Of a stretch of DNA of 64,000 bases, positions 19,052-30,529 are shown one piece after another. The stretch is from Hypericum androsaemum (Eukaryota > Streptophyta > Magnoliopsida > Malpighiales > Hypericaceae). The stretch lies in contig OZ023186.1 of the NCBI GenBank assembly GCA_963995505.1, forward strand, positions 5,270,001-5,334,000, given 5' to 3'. The notes below the pieces were generated by a model that was not told the DNA's origin, did no database searches, and saw only the letters and a program-made list of their open reading frames with translations. Position numbers and translations under genes: made by a program. Within the stretch, counting starts at the first letter, position 1. The number at the start of each line of letters is the position of its first letter.

Positions 19052-19383
19052 ATATTTAATTAGCAATTTCTATTAGGAGGTGCTTTTGGGTAGAAGCTTC
19101 TTCTGTTGTCGGCCATTTTTTCTATCTAATGTTCAGAAACATGAGATTTTTTTATACCAACGTTATTCGAATATTTAGTAGACTGAATAATCCACTTTCA
19201 AGTTAATGATTTTTGAAAAGTGGCAACACAAATACTTAACGTTTTTCATTTTTAATGACTTATGTTCAAAATCTCTTAGTTAAACTAGAATAACTGCATC
19301 ACTAGTTGATATATCTATTTATCTAGTTTATCATGTTCAATTTTGGATTAGTTATTATCTGTAAAAATATTAGTAGATATTAG
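19052..19383. other. Intergenic DNA between two DNA elements
   Basis: AT-rich, no gene seen. Confidence 0.4.
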
Positions 19384-19761
19384 CATTGTTTTCAAAAATG
19401 ACCCGGAGCCCGACTCAAATTTTGGTCCGACCTCCTGGTGAACTGGTCCGATCGATTGAACTACAGGTCAGACTAGACTTTTTTTAAATAAAAATATTTT
19501 AAAAAATTATATATATAGAATATATGTATAATTGCATATGTAATCACACTTACCACTCCAAAAATTATCAAATACATGCGTCGGAGAAAGTTTTTTTATT
19601 TTAAGGTTGGAAGTTGGAACAAAAATGGCACAATAAGGCTGGTTTATTCATTTTTTCTTGTCAAACCTAACAAACCGAAATTTTCTGGGTCACTTTTTCA
19701 GTCCAATCGTCCGGTTCGACCAAAAAATGGCCGGTCCTAACCTATATCTTTAAAAACAATG
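19384..19761. mobile_element. hAT-like MITE
   Basis: A 378-bp element with inverted termini CATTGTTTTCAAAAA and CATTGTTTTTAAAGA (right end complemented) is flanked by a perfect 8-bp duplication GATATTAG (19376-19383, 19762-19769). An 8-bp duplication fits the hAT superfamily. It has no coding capacity; GC-rich patches lie near both ends. Confidence 0.75.
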
Positions 19762-19769
19762 GATATTAG

Positions 19770-20896
19770 ATAGTCATGAAATCTTCAAAAAATTTGGATT
19801 AATTAATTAGTCTACTGGAAAATTTATGATTAAAAATGTAAAGAAGCATAATCTGTAAATGAGATCTTAGATTAATCTAAAATACTCCAAGTACAGCTCA
19901 TTCGGGTCAGCGAATAACAATTTGGGAAAAAAAGGCTCAGATTCTCTATTTCTTTTTGTCAAATAATCCATATTTTCGCGCAATATACATATAAAAAATT
20001 TGATTACAAATTTGCCTATTTTTGAACTTATCCGTCCAGTCAGATCTTAATCAATTGATGTCATAACACGGTCAAAGAGAAAAAGTTTACTTGGTGCGGA
20101 AGATAGGGTAAAGGTACAACTAATCCATAATGCATACAAACTGTGATTTGAATAAGCAAACGCATATAACAACTGTTAATATATTAATAATGTTAATATT
20201 TGTTAGAAAAATATTGTCACAATTCAAATATTTTGATATTTTATTAAGTGTCGCAAGTGAAATAAAAAAAACAAAGTGTGATTTGATATTAATATGAAGA
20301 CAGAACTTTGCCATCTGCTTAACGTGGATAGCTGTCTTGTTCACTACAAACCCTTTGTTTTAAATTTTGGCAAAGAAGCCTTTTATTTTTTCACTTCTGA
20401 ATCCTCCAATGGCAAGTTAATGTAGACAAGTGGCCACTTGGTCCCTTGAGGAAAACAGGTTCCTATTTAAAATAATTGAGGCATTATTAATTAATTATCT
20501 GTAAATTTCAACTGTCATCCCTACCTTTTGAATAAAAAAGTTCACCTTAAAGAAATCCATATTTCGTGCGGATTAGATATTTTGAGTTATTCGAATTTTA
20601 TAGATGCACTACAATATACGTTCATGTTAAGTTCGAACATAGCTAGTTAGGTTAATTATATTAGTCGGTCTAATTGGTCAATCTAATCAACATCTAGATA
20701 TCACGTGATATAAAAAAATTAGGCCAATCATACATTAAATTGATTCATATCTTCCTTTGTTGTTCAATTACTAAAGGTAGTTAAATAATTTAGGAATCCG
20801 ACCGGTCAGTTCCTACTCTCTACGGACAAAATGATGTATGCTTTGTATGTGCATAATAATAGTGATGCGACTATGATTGATTGATCTAGAACTTAC
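19770..20896. other. Intergenic DNA, no exons seen
   Basis: The C-terminal exons expected beyond the truncated DDB1 relic are not recognisable. The sequence is AT-rich. Confidence 0.45.
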
Positions 20897-20908
20897 CTTG
20901 TACATCAG
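20897..20908 (-). pseudogene. DDB1: Terminal scrap of split DDB1 exon
   Basis: On the - strand CTGATGTACAAG is followed by GTAAGTTC, a good donor. It completes the DDB1 exon at 24153-24398: the sequence up to the LTR element codes KSILLL and this scrap adds LMYK, as in KSISLLIYK of plant DDB1. The bases ATCAG at 20904-20908 are the target duplication. Confidence 0.75.
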
Positions 20909-21499
20909 TGTTGGAGCGAAAAATTAATTCGCGGATCTGTCGAACTTATTTTGGTAAAAAAATCATAACTTTCGGCTCAAGTATCGGATTGAATTGATTC
21001 TAAAAGTCACAGAAAGAGAAGACAGAGATCTACATCTTTGTAGTTTATTATTTTTCAAATTCGGCACAAAAAATGGTCAAACTTGGGTTGGAAGTTTTGG
21101 GCAGTTTAAGTTTTTCTTATTAGGCCGAGGCTATGCTAAGTTTTCCTGTTTTGAAAATGGTCTAGGATTTTTATATGGAGCTGGGGCGAGCTTATTCTAT
21201 ATAAGGAGAGCTAGGTACAGGCATGAAGGACACCCACAAAAACAACACATCAAACCTTTAGCTTCATAACTTTTATCGTAGCTTTTATCTTATATAGCTT
21301 CGTAGCCTTTTATCTTTCATATTTTTCATATTTTTCTCCTATCCCTATCAACAAACATCTTTCCTCCCCACTCTCTTTCTTCTCCTCTCTCACCCCCTAT
21401 TTCATCTTTTCTCCCTTTCGTTTGAATTGCTCTTGGGGCGACCACTCCAGACCCGTTCTTAAGATCGTTTCCGATATTCTACCACAATTTATCGCAATA
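20909..21499 (+). repeat. Left LTR of short element
   Basis: Starts TGTTGGAGCG and matches 23567-24152 throughout. It includes a TATA-like TTCTATATAAGGAGAGC near 21195 and a pyrimidine-rich 3' part. Confidence 0.85.
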
Positions 21500-22091
21500 T
21501 TATTTTTGGCACGCTCGGTAGGACTAAGGGGGGCATTTGAGAAGAGCGATTATTGTGTCCAAACACACAAGCTTCCAGATACGGTTTTGAGTCCTTCCTC
21601 AAAAGGGATAAAATCGGTCAAAGGTTGTGCTGAAAGAAGACATCCAACGAGGTTAGCCGGCTTTGCAGGCTGTTCCGGCCCTTTTTGGGGCCGAATCTGA
21701 AGAAACTTTCTTCATCAAAATTGAATATCATTGTTTCCGCTTCCTGTGGATACTAAGAATGCCAAAATACTATAGACTGCTCGATCTGTAAGTTGATTGC
21801 GAATTTAATAAATTTAAAGGGAATTTTGGTCTTTTTTCTGCCAAATTTGGAGACAGCTAGTTCTACAAAAATTGAAGATCTGTCTCTCAGCTTTCCAGAT
21901 ACACCAAGATCGCCTCAATAGAAGTTCAGACGAAGAAGTCATGACTAAAATATCAAAGATAGGTCATTCTGTAAGTTGGTTCTCAAAATTTTAATTTATC
22001 TTGTCCAATTATGATCAATTATGAGGGATCTATGAGGAGCAATGGTTATCTTGAGGAATTCCAAGCATTCTCCATGTAAGTTGGGAAAATT

Positions 22092-22592
22092 GTGGAGGAA
22101 TTTGCAAAATTAACAGAGGAACTTAGTGCTGAACTTCGAGCAATGAGATACAAGCCCTTCAAGAATAAGAATTCAAGGACTACTACATCAGCAACTGAGG
22201 AAGCATCAAGTAGTGTACGCGAAGTTGAAGACCAAATAATTTTTGAATCTCACGATTCTGAGACAAGTATTGAGGCGGTCGTACATGAATCGGCCGGGTA
22301 TACACGTTCTTCTTTTTCCCTTATTGAAGAGGTCGATCAAATGACTAGTCCACAGTTGGCCGAAACCACAGCCATCGAGCTTGCAAGGCCCACATTTGAG
22401 AAAAAAGAAGAGCCATGCCCGACACAAGTCCTATCGACAACCGAGACAATCCTAATTGCTGTATCAAATACGAAAGGCATCCTAGGGCCTCCGCCGACTA
22501 AGGGAATTTTCGGGCCTTCATCAGCAAAGGAAATTTTAGGGCCTCCGCCGAGTCACTTATTGCGGAGATCCAAGTCACACTTCATTCTATGA
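22092..22592 (+). CDS. Unknown ORF in short LTR element
   Basis: A frame of 166 codons is rich in serine, threonine and glutamate and ends in a threefold motif (GILGPPP, GIFGPSS, EILGPPP). The first codon is a GTG-type alternative, so the true start, if any, is later. No domain is recognised. It lies in the middle of the element where gag would sit, but lacks gag features. It may be a gag relic or chance. Confidence 0.3.
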   Translation: MEEFAKLTEELSAELRAMRYKPFKNKNSRTTTSATEEASSSVREVEDQIIFESHDSETSIEAVVHESAGYTRSSFSLIEEVDQMTSPQLAETTAIELARPTFEKKEEPCPTQVLSTTETILIAVSNTKGILGPPPTKGIFGPSSAKEILGPPPSHLLRRSKSHFIL

Positions 22593-23566
22593 GTAGTGAG
22601 CTACCTTCGCTTGCCCAATTCTATCTCAGCTCAACGGCGAGACACTGGGGGCAAGCCCATCCTCAAAATATTATTGAGAATTCTATCTCACCCGGGGGGC
22701 TTGGAGAGCAATGCAACATTGCAGACGAAGCTCCTACTTAATTATCTTGACTGGGGGGTAAGACATGCACAAAGTGAAGAAGGTAGATGATGTGAAGTCA
22801 AATGTTCAACTCCTCCTCAACCAAGCAAGAGTACGGTGAAGCAACAACCTAATGGTCCTACTCAACCTCGGCATCAAAGGTTTCAAATTACAGGGAATGT
22901 CCTCAAGTCATATGGTCAAAATCGACCAGCAACAGAAAAGGCCGCCTGAGTACGCGTGGGTTAAGAGGAACGTGCTCACTCGATTGGCGACCGAGCAAGG
23001 AGTTCTCCAGAGAAAGAAGCCCTTCAAGGTTTGGGTGCCTAAGGAAGAACTTTTGCGGTCCAAGAAACAACCGTGTGAGACATGACCCACAAGGAGTAAT
23101 CAGCCTACAAGGTCTCCAAGTTATCATACGATGCCTGTGCGTAAGGAGATGCCAAAAAAGCCAAACCCACACTCGGGGGGCAAGTGTCTGGAGTCTCATC
23201 GAGCGACTCTCACAAAGACTCAATGAAGAAAGTTGGAGCGAAAGATCCAGAAACAAAGGCAAAAGCTTAGAGACCTTCAACAACAATTGTATAGCCATTT
23301 CGACAAAGGAGAAGGAGCTCCTACTCAGCCATGTAAGCCTAAATCAAGTCTTTTCGAGAAAGCTGTGAACATTTGGATATCTCGAGTTAGGTGATCATAT
23401 GTATTGCGACAACGGCTAAGTCTCGACCGGTTTGATGTTAAAATTTTCACTTATTACGGTCTTGCCTTAGCCGGTTATATATGGAGTGGAGTTAATTTTC
23501 TGCATGTTTAAGGGCAGATACACGTCAACGCTTTTCCTAACGTCAAAACATTGACATGTGGGGGCA

Positions 23567-24152
23567 TTTTGGAGCGGAAAATTAATTTGCAGATCTGCTG
23601 AACCTATTTTGGTAAAAAGGCCGTAACTTTCGGCTCAAGTATCAGATTGACGCGATTCTAAAAGTCACAAGAGAAGACAGAGATCTACAAGTTTGTAGTT
23701 TATGACTTTTCCAAATTCGGCACAAAAAGGGGTCAAACTTGGGTTGGAGGTTTTGGGCAGTTTAAGTTTTTCTTATTAGGCTGAGGTTATGCTAAGTTTT
23801 CCTGTTTGAAAACGGCCTAGGGTTTTTGTATGGAGCTGGGGCGAGCTTATTCTATATAAGGAAAGCTAGGTACAGGCATGAAGGACACCCACAAAAATAA
23901 CACATCAAACCTTTAGCTTTATAGCTTTTATCGTAGCTTTTATCTTATGTAGCTTCGTAGCCTTTTATCTTTTATTTTTTCATATTTTTCTCCTGTCCCT
24001 ATCAACAAATATCTTTCCTCCCCACTCTCTTTCTTCTCCTCTCTCACCCCTATTTCATCTTTTCTCCCTTTTGTTTGAATCACTCTTAGGGCGACCACTC
24101 CAGATCCGTTCTTAAGATCATTTTCGACGTTCTACCATAATTTATCGCAATA
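23567..24152 (+). repeat. Right LTR of short element
   Basis: Second copy of the LTR, beginning TTTTGGAGCG right after the polypurine tract; the canonical TG start has mutated to TT. It ends at the ATCAG duplication. Confidence 0.85.
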
Positions 24153-24398
24153 ATCAGCAACAAAATTGACTTCTCCAAGTCACTGACGACTATAAAATCT
24201 CCACAAAGGGGGCAATAGTAGGTCCATGATACCCACACTGTGCTTGTAACTGGCGGGCTCGGTTCCTGATTGATAGCAGCCAGTAATTGTCCATTGAATG
24301 CATTCAGAGAGTAAACAGCTGCTCCCTTAGTGTCTTTCTCATCAATTAGCTGTAGCTCATCTTCCACCATGAAAACCAATATTCTGCCTTGCAATTTT
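24153..24398 (-). pseudogene. DDB1: DDB1 relic, GRILVF exon
   Basis: The - strand codes [18 protein letters not shown], then [17 protein letters not shown], and after a frame-disturbed stretch [16 protein letters not shown]. These are consecutive segments of plant DDB1, the WD40-type adaptor of CUL4 E3 ligases. An extra residue at KGAAVY, indels after AAINQ and the LTR element insertion show it is dead. Confidence 0.9.
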
Positions 24399-24486
24399 GA
24401 GTGAAAGGAAAGGCAAGATTGAGCATTCCTAAAATCTAAAGACTCGCAGATAGCAGAAAATAGGATTAATCCAACATCACCTTTGT

Positions 24487-24636
24487 TGGCTCTTTTTCTT
24501 CTGGCCGAACATAGGCAGTCCCGACATAAATTTTGCTATCATCGAAGAAGGAACAACTAAGAATGGAGCAACCATACTCAGATGGCTCTAGTGAGTATAT
24601 TATTATAAAGTCGAAGGTTTGATCATTGTTGAAATG
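24487..24636 (-). pseudogene. DDB1: DDB1 relic, SEYGCSILSC exon
   Basis: The - strand codes FNNDQTFDFIIIYSLEPSEY followed by [20 protein letters not shown] and [11 protein letters not shown], then a donor (AAAG before GTGATG). It matches the DDB1 segment ending in PEENEPTK, which directly precedes GRILVF. Confidence 0.9.
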
Positions 24637-24708
24637 CAAAAATAACGTGTTTGAGCTCGGGGTTGAATAAGGCGAGCATAGATGTATGTGTACTTGGACG
24701 TCAACTTG

Positions 24709-24860
24709 TCTTGGCTGGGTATGCTCAAGTCGGCTTGGGTGCCCTCAGCCTTGAATCAGTCTGGGTACCCCCAGACTCAAATTAGCTTGGGTACCCTCAG
24801 CCTTAAGTCGCTTGGGTATCCTCAGGGTAAGATAGCCTGGCTATCCTCTGAGTTGAAGCC
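24709..24860 (+). repeat. 25-bp minisatellite in DDB1 relic
   Basis: About six imperfect 25-bp units of the type CTTGGGTACCCTCAGCCTTA are in tandem. It occupies the place of a large missing part of DDB1, between the ELEEIEIEA segment and the NNDQTFDF segment. Confidence 0.85.
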
Positions 24861-25012
24861 TCTATTTCAATCTCTTCCAACTCATCCTTACGATTCATAC
24901 TCAAAATTTTTGTCTTGCTAATAATACTGACGACTAGGAATGTGTCATCAGGGTCATCAGATGATAATCTAAGTGCCCACATCCCTTTGATACCTTTAAG
25001 CTCAATAAAGGC
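24845..25012 (-). pseudogene. DDB1: DDB1 relic, GIKGMWALR exon
   Basis: The - strand codes ELKGIKGMWALRLSSDDPDD, then TFLVVSIISKTKILSMN and DELEEIEIEA. This follows the DDB1 order (LQGIKGMWSLRS...DTFLVVSF...DELEETEIEG). Coding similarity stops where the minisatellite begins. Confidence 0.88.
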
Positions 25013-25109
25013 CTACATCATGCATCATGCAGTCTTAAAACAAAAGAGCATATTAACAATTCATGAATTAACATACTAGAACTTGGTAAAATGTTAGAAA
25101 ACGTATATG

Positions 25110-25300
25110 TTTATTACTATTCCATTTGGTACAATTCGGAGAGAACTATCTTTATAAGCCTCGGAGCAAGTTACAACCTGAGCTTGGCCTTGCTTCTCAA
25201 GGTCCACCACACAGAAGTCCATGATTGGCCCCAAATTGACATAGATTTCTAAGACTTCTACATATTCTTTTGGATCAGGATTTTCATTGAGCTTGTTACA
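25110..25300 (-). pseudogene. DDB1: DDB1 relic, [13 protein letters not shown] exon
   Basis: The - strand codes [20 protein letters not shown] followed by [18 protein letters not shown] and [13 protein letters not shown]. This is the DDB1 segment [23 protein letters not shown]...CSGAFKDGSLRIVRNGIGI. It is in frame here, with a few substitutions at otherwise conserved sites. Confidence 0.92.
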
Positions 25301-25911
25301 TCTGTGTATTATAAGACTGAAATACATCTCTATATTGCAATATTATAAGACTGAACAAAAAAAAACTAAAAAAAGAAACACTTGGATAGTTTTCTCTAAA
25401 TAAATCAGCCAATCTAATGGATATTTCACTTGGCTTTAAGAGTGTTGCACCACGATCTGGTCCACTCGTTCACCCCCTTTTTTCCTGGACATGCAACAGA
25501 CTAGTCAAATAAAAAAAGCACCACCTGACCCTTAGCATCTATGTAGATTAAGTAGTTGCAAGATTCTAAAAATTCTAAAAAGTCCAAAAATTAAATCTTT
25601 GTATATTATAACAACTATTTATAAATCTACTAGATTGTTCAAGCAAGGGAAGACCAGATTTTTGCTAGATAAGAAAGACCAGCGGATATGAAAAAGGAAA
25701 CTGCCATATCCTTATTGATAAGTCAAAACATGAAAACACATTTATTAAAGACAAGTGCAACAAGAACCATTAAGATGAATGAATGAAGCAAAGAAAAACC
25801 AGATATGATGGAGGACACAACAATAAACTATGGGACTTTTGCTCATCCATATAAATAAGCAGAGAACAAAAATTCACATTGACAATCATGCAGAATCAGA
25901 GTCCACGTGCC
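25301..25911. other. DDB1 relic intron
   Basis: AT-rich sequence between two DDB1 exons with no further coding signal. Confidence 0.5.
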
Positions 25912-26017
25912 TGTGAATCTCTATCACTTGAACCAATAAACACGAATCCATTATCAAGATATGATATGGTAGATGCAATTGAGGTTTTTCCCAACGATTC
26001 AATCTTCAGTTTAGTCA
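25912..26017 (-). pseudogene. DDB1: DDB1 relic, [11 protein letters not shown] exon
   Basis: The - strand codes [20 protein letters not shown] followed by [13 protein letters not shown], matching [38 protein letters not shown] sequence of DDB1 split here into two parts. The exon end is GTGATAGAGATTCACAG followed by GCACGT, so the donor GT seems lost. Confidence 0.88.
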
Positions 26018-26137
26018 CCTTATAACACAAGCACATTTGGCAATCAGCAGGCTCTAAATCAATCGGTTTTTCTAATTAACAAGAGTTGAGCTGGGCATTC
26101 GCCAACACGATATGCAAATAATGGAGAAGTTACTTAC

Positions 26138-26232
26138 TTTTCTTTCTCATGGTCTATGACAAGAAGGTGAAGAAAACTAGCATGATCACCCACTAAGTAT
26201 CTTTAACCATTATCATCAATTCTTCCACAACC
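26138..26232 (-). pseudogene. DDB1: DDB1 relic, YLVGDHA exon with stop
   Basis: The - strand codes GRIDDNG, a stop, then RYLVGDHASFLHLLVIDHEK. It matches GRVDADGSRYLLGDHAGLLHLLVITHEKEK of DDB1. The stop replaces a serine codon (TCA or TCG to TAA/TAG type). A donor (AAAA before GTAAGT) follows at 26138. Confidence 0.85.
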
Positions 26233-26350
26233 TTTCATGATGGACTGAAGAGCATAAAGGACAGATGTAAGATTAATAACCAGGATGACTAAAGAAGATA
26301 TATGTATAGATCAGAGTAAATATTAAAATCATACTCTACAAGTAACTTAC

Positions 26351-26559
26351 AGGTTCTATTGGTATTTTTTAGATCCATTTGCACTTGAAAACACAATAGT
26401 TTCTTCTCCAATAATGAGAATGCCACAAAGAGGAGGCGACACTGGTACCAGCAAATCAACACTATTATCAAGATCATTCAGCGACCATGGGCCTTTAACA
26501 AATTTTGTTTCTTCAAACGCAACCACATATGTTTTCATGTGGCTGGCATATTTAATATC
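26351..26559 (-). pseudogene. DDB1: DDB1 relic, GPWSLNDLDN exon
   Basis: Between a GTGTTGCAG acceptor and an AACCT/GTAAGT donor the - strand codes ASHMKTYVVAFEETKFVKGP, WSLNDLDNSVDLLVPVSPP and LCGILIIGEETIVFSSANG. This matches plant DDB1 in its first beta-propeller. A small indel after that point shifts the frame. A second copy lies at 37809-38018. Confidence 0.92.
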
Positions 26560-26996
26560 CTGCAACACAAACAAATAGCTTAGCAAGAACAACTAATATA
26601 CACATGCTAATACAACCAAGCAATATCTTTCATTAACTACAAAATGAATATGACCTTATTCGTTCCCAACTCCTACATGGAAGAAGGTTTTAGAAAAACT
26701 AACAAGCACTAAATCCGTAGTTGAATATAAGTATCAGGATAGAACAAACACAACAAAAAGCACTTCTCACGGCAGACAAAAAGACCTAATTTAATTCCTC
26801 TCACAGTTAACAAATAGGGCAAATTACTGTAGCACCTTTCTTTAATCGATGATTTAGTCTCTCTAGTTTTAAAAAATATTCTGACATCTCTCATCTTTGA
26901 TTTTATTATACTTTGGGGTCCCTGGATGACGTCAGTAACTCTTTTTTTTCATTTTTGTCATTGAAATGACAAAAATACCCTCAAAACACAAAAATG

Positions 26997-27388
26997 TTCA
27001 TCCCATTCCTCTCAGTCAACGCCGGCGGGAACTCGACGTCTTTGATTGGGTCTGTTCTTGTTCCTGTTTTGGTGTATTGGAAGAACAACCCTGACTCATG
27101 CGGCAACCGAACATGTGTCAGCAGATCTGAACCTGCGGGCCCACCCAAAACACGGCGGTGCACTCCCGAGGTCGGCGAACAGGGACTCGTCCTCCTCCCT
27201 CATCGGGAAAAACACTGATATGTCAGCCTCTGAGGTAGCGCCCGTCCTCCTTGCCGCAGTCTCCGAGTAAATAGGCTCTCCAGCATAGCACACGGCGCCA
27301 TTTCCATGGCCAAGGCGATGTTTTCTGACTCAAATTGCTTGTAGGGGCGAAGGAGGATGAGCTCGGTGGTGGAGCAGCTGTTGGATAT
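26997..27388 (-). other. GC-rich cargo of Mutator-like element, left part
   Basis: The GC content and codon-like periodicity differ sharply from the surroundings. On the - strand several frames read like coding sequence, for example SEADISVFFPMREEDESLFA and FFQYTKTGTRTDPIKDVEF, in different frames. I cannot name the source gene. It continues across the Athila insertion into 35915-36110. Confidence 0.45.
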
Positions 27389-28870
27389 TGACGAGTATGG
27401 AAATACTCTATCATCTATGTATGTTTTAGTGTTAGTTTTCCGTTGTTTCTAGTGTTTTTGTTTGTTATGTAGTGATGTAATGTCATATTTCATGCTTTGT
27501 ATGCTTTAGTGTAGTTATTGTGATTTTCATTGCGTTTCATTTGTGTTTATTACTAGGAGACTTTGTGGAGATGTGAGGAGGATATCGGTACACCTTGGAT
27601 CATGTCAAAGACGATTAGATCAGCCGTGAAGAATGGTGCACGATCGGGACCTCGACGACATTGGGCAGATTGACCTTGAGCGACTCAAATAAAGATAACT
27701 TTCGCATAAAAAGTCCGATGGAGACGAGTGAGGTGGTTCTGAAAAGAAAACATCCGTGGCTACAACTTTGTCACTAATGGTCTTCTTCAAATTCTGAGTC
27801 TAAGAGGGTAAAAAATGCATCCAAAGTAAAGCTTCAAATCTGAGAACTTGCCTAGTCGAGATGGGCCAGATTTCATGAACCATTTTGGGCCCATTTCGGG
27901 ATTATCCATGGCTTTACTTAGCTGGAACTTTAGGAATAGTTTAGTTAGTTTAAGTGGGAATTTTTGTATAAATATTCTTGGCTTTTCAAGCAAGCTAACC
28001 TAGAACACTTAGCTTTAGATATTTTTCTCAATTCACTCACCAACTACTCTCTCTCTCTCTTGAAAGAGAAACTTGGCTCACCATTGTTGAAGCTTGTAGA
28101 GAACTTGAAGGAGAACTTTTGGAAGCTTTGAAGATCATCTTGAGCTTTCTTTGACCCTCTCTTTTATGTTCATGGTTTACTTGCTTTATTTAATGGTTGT
28201 GTTGAGTTGTGTAGTTGATATGTGTGAGTAGTTGATTAGTGGGTTTGGTGCCTTGATGGTTTCTATTTAGCCTATGGTTTAGTGGGGTTAAAATGCTAAG
28301 GTTTGTGAACTAGTTAATAAGTTTAATGCTTAATCTTGATTGATCACCTTGATTATGAACGTAATTAATGCTAATTACCGAAAGGGGTTAGAATTAATGG
28401 ACTATTTAACTAGTTAGTTAGTTGCCTTTTGATGAGGGATCTCATTAGGTGGTTAGTTGTCCAAAGGGTGATGGTCATAATTGGTAATTAGTTAGATTAT
28501 GTGGCTAATTAGTCACGGGAGTACGGTTAGTTTAACTAAGCTTAATTAATGATCAATTTAGACTAATTAATAGCAGGAGCGTTGATTAGTTGCTTTAGAA
28601 ATACCCGGACTATAACATGAACTTAATAAACCCATATGCCATTTGGTTATCTAGGTGTCATTGGTGCTAAGCCCACTATTTCCCTTATTGTTAAAACAAT
28701 CTTCTAGTTAGTCGTTGTAGTAACCAACTCGTGTTTGGAATTGACAAATCCATTACTTGTAGTCCTAAACTAGTGGTCGAGTCTTATTTGTGGCCTAGAA
28801 CTTAGTCCTTGTAGGACGACAATCCCTTACTTACTCTTTATTACAAGGGAGGTAAAAATTCTTCCTTTCA
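27389..28870 (+). repeat. Left LTR of Athila element
   Basis: Begins TGACGAGTATGGAAATACTC and ends CTTCCTTTCA two bases before the primer site. It holds a CT microsatellite near 28050. Numerous differences from the right LTR suggest an older insertion than the gypsy element at 42161-51155. Confidence 0.93.
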
Positions 28871-28872
28871 AT

Positions 28873-28890
28873 TGGCGCCGTTGCCGGGGA
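28873..28890 (+). other. Athila primer binding site
   Basis: TGGCGCCGTTGCCGGGGA, complementary to the tRNA-Asp 3' end, as in other Athila-lineage elements. Confidence 0.93.
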
Positions 28891-29002
28891 TTAGGTGATA
28901 GACACTTAATTTGGCTTACGAACTTGGATTAGGATATTTATTTTTGTTTACTTGGTTACTTAGTTCCTTTGTTGTTTTTCTTGCAAGGTACTTGTTTGTC
29001 GC

Positions 29003-30526
29003 ATGCCCCGAACTCATTCCACCAACAACCCTTCGGTGGAAATAGAAGTGGACATTGGATACTTGGAAAGGACATTGCAACAAGAGCGAAGAATTCAAGC
29101 AAGGATGAACGCACAAGGAGATCCGCAAGGTGATGGAGCTCCTCGAAGGACTCTTATGGATTATTCTAGGCCCACTTTGAGGGGGGCAATGTCCAGAGTC
29201 CCTAGGCCAAATATCCAAGCTAACAACTTTGAGATCAAGCCGGCTGTGATACACATGCTCAAATCTTCGGTCCAATTTTATGGGTTGCCGAATAAAGACC
29301 CCAACTACTATATTGCTAACATTTTGGAGATAGCTGACACATGCAAGTACAATGGAGCTTCTGATGATGCCGTGAAACTTAGGTTATTCCCATTCACTTT
29401 GCAAGACAAGGCCAAGATTTGGTACAAGCAATTGGTCGGGAGATCAATAGCCACGTGGGAGGAGCTAGCAAATGCCTTCTTTGAAAAGTACTTTCCCTTC
29501 TCAAAGACGAATAGGCTCGTGAAGGAGATCAACAACTTTCAATAATTTGAGAATGAGTCTTTGAGTGAAGCTTGGGAGAGATTCAAAGGATTGTAAAGGA
29601 GTTGTCCACACCATAATTTGACAGAGGAGTCTTTACTCCAAATATTTTACTTCGCTCTTGGATCCTCAACAAGGGGCACGATTGATGCCACCTCCAACGG
29701 ATCCTTCTTAAGAAAAGATAGGGATGATGCCCACCACATCTTGGAGGAGTTGGCGGCTACAAATATTCTAATGGCCAATGAGAGAGCTAGGCAACCGAGT
29801 AAGGAGCAAGTAGAAGTGATTGATGTTGATATTACCTCCTCTATTCAAGCTCAATTGGCTTTGTTGGCAAAGAAAGTTAATGATCTAAGCTTGAACAAAA
29901 GCAATGTGGCGGCCGTGCAAACAAATTATGAAGTTTATGGCAATGTAGGCCATGAGATGAACGAGTGTGCCATGTTGGGCTCTTCTATGGAGCAAGTAAA
30001 TTTCATGGGTGGCCAAGGACAAGGAGCAAATAAGATGGGAAACAACCCATATTCTTCTACTTACAATTCCGATTGGAGAAATCACCCGAACTTTTCTTGG
30101 AGGGGTACCGGAGGAAGTAGTGGCGATAACATGGCAATTGTTCCAGATAAGGGACTTCCTCTTCGTGATGCACAACAAGGGCCTCCTCCGAGTTTCCAAC
30201 CACATTTTTCTTTGATGGATCGTATGGAAATTATTGAGGAGAAGTTCAAAAAGATGGACAAGTTTATGCAAGAAGTTGGAGGAGTGGTTAGCCAACAAGG
30301 ACGAATTTTGGCCGCCATCAATCAACAATGCTCAAGGCAAAACAACTTAGAACAAATCCTCAAGGGTCGAGCAACCACTATGCATAATATAGAGAGGCAA
30401 CTTGGGCAAATAGCAAATGCAAGTACCCACAGAGCGTCTGACTCTCTTCCTAGCTCCACGGAAGTGAATCCTCGAGGAAATGTGAGTGCAATTACTCTGA
30501 GGAGTGGCAAGGAAATTGTTGCCTAA
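29003..30526 (+). pseudogene. Athila gag with in-frame stops
   Basis: One reading frame runs through this stretch and on into the protease region, interrupted by TAA at 29543-29545, TAA at 29594-29596 and TAA at 30524-30526. The Athila gag hallmark is clear: NNFEIKPAVIHML, FYGLPNKDPNYYI, DDAVKLRLFPFTLQDKAKIW and SIATWEELANAFFEKYFP. After the first two stops the frame continues with EESLLQIFYFALG and RDDAHHILEELA. The protein would form the capsid; stops mean only fragments can be made. Confidence 0.92.
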
Positions 30527-30529
30527 GAA

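Larger units (their letters stand above)
20909..24152 (+). mobile_element. Short non-autonomous LTR element inside a DDB1 exon
   Basis: LTRs of about 591 bp (20909-21499) and 586 bp (23567-24152) flank about 2 kb. A perfect 5-bp duplication ATCAG lies at 20904-20908 and 24153-24157. A polypurine tract (GTGGGGGCAT) precedes the right LTR, and TTGGCACGCTCGGTAGGAC after the left LTR is the probable primer site. The interior has no gag, protease or RT motif, so the element must have relied on other elements' enzymes. Confidence 0.9.

Noticed and set aside
24682..24921. 79-codon + strand frame over the minisatellite
   Set aside because: It is a by-product of the 25-bp repeat and runs antisense to the DDB1 relic.
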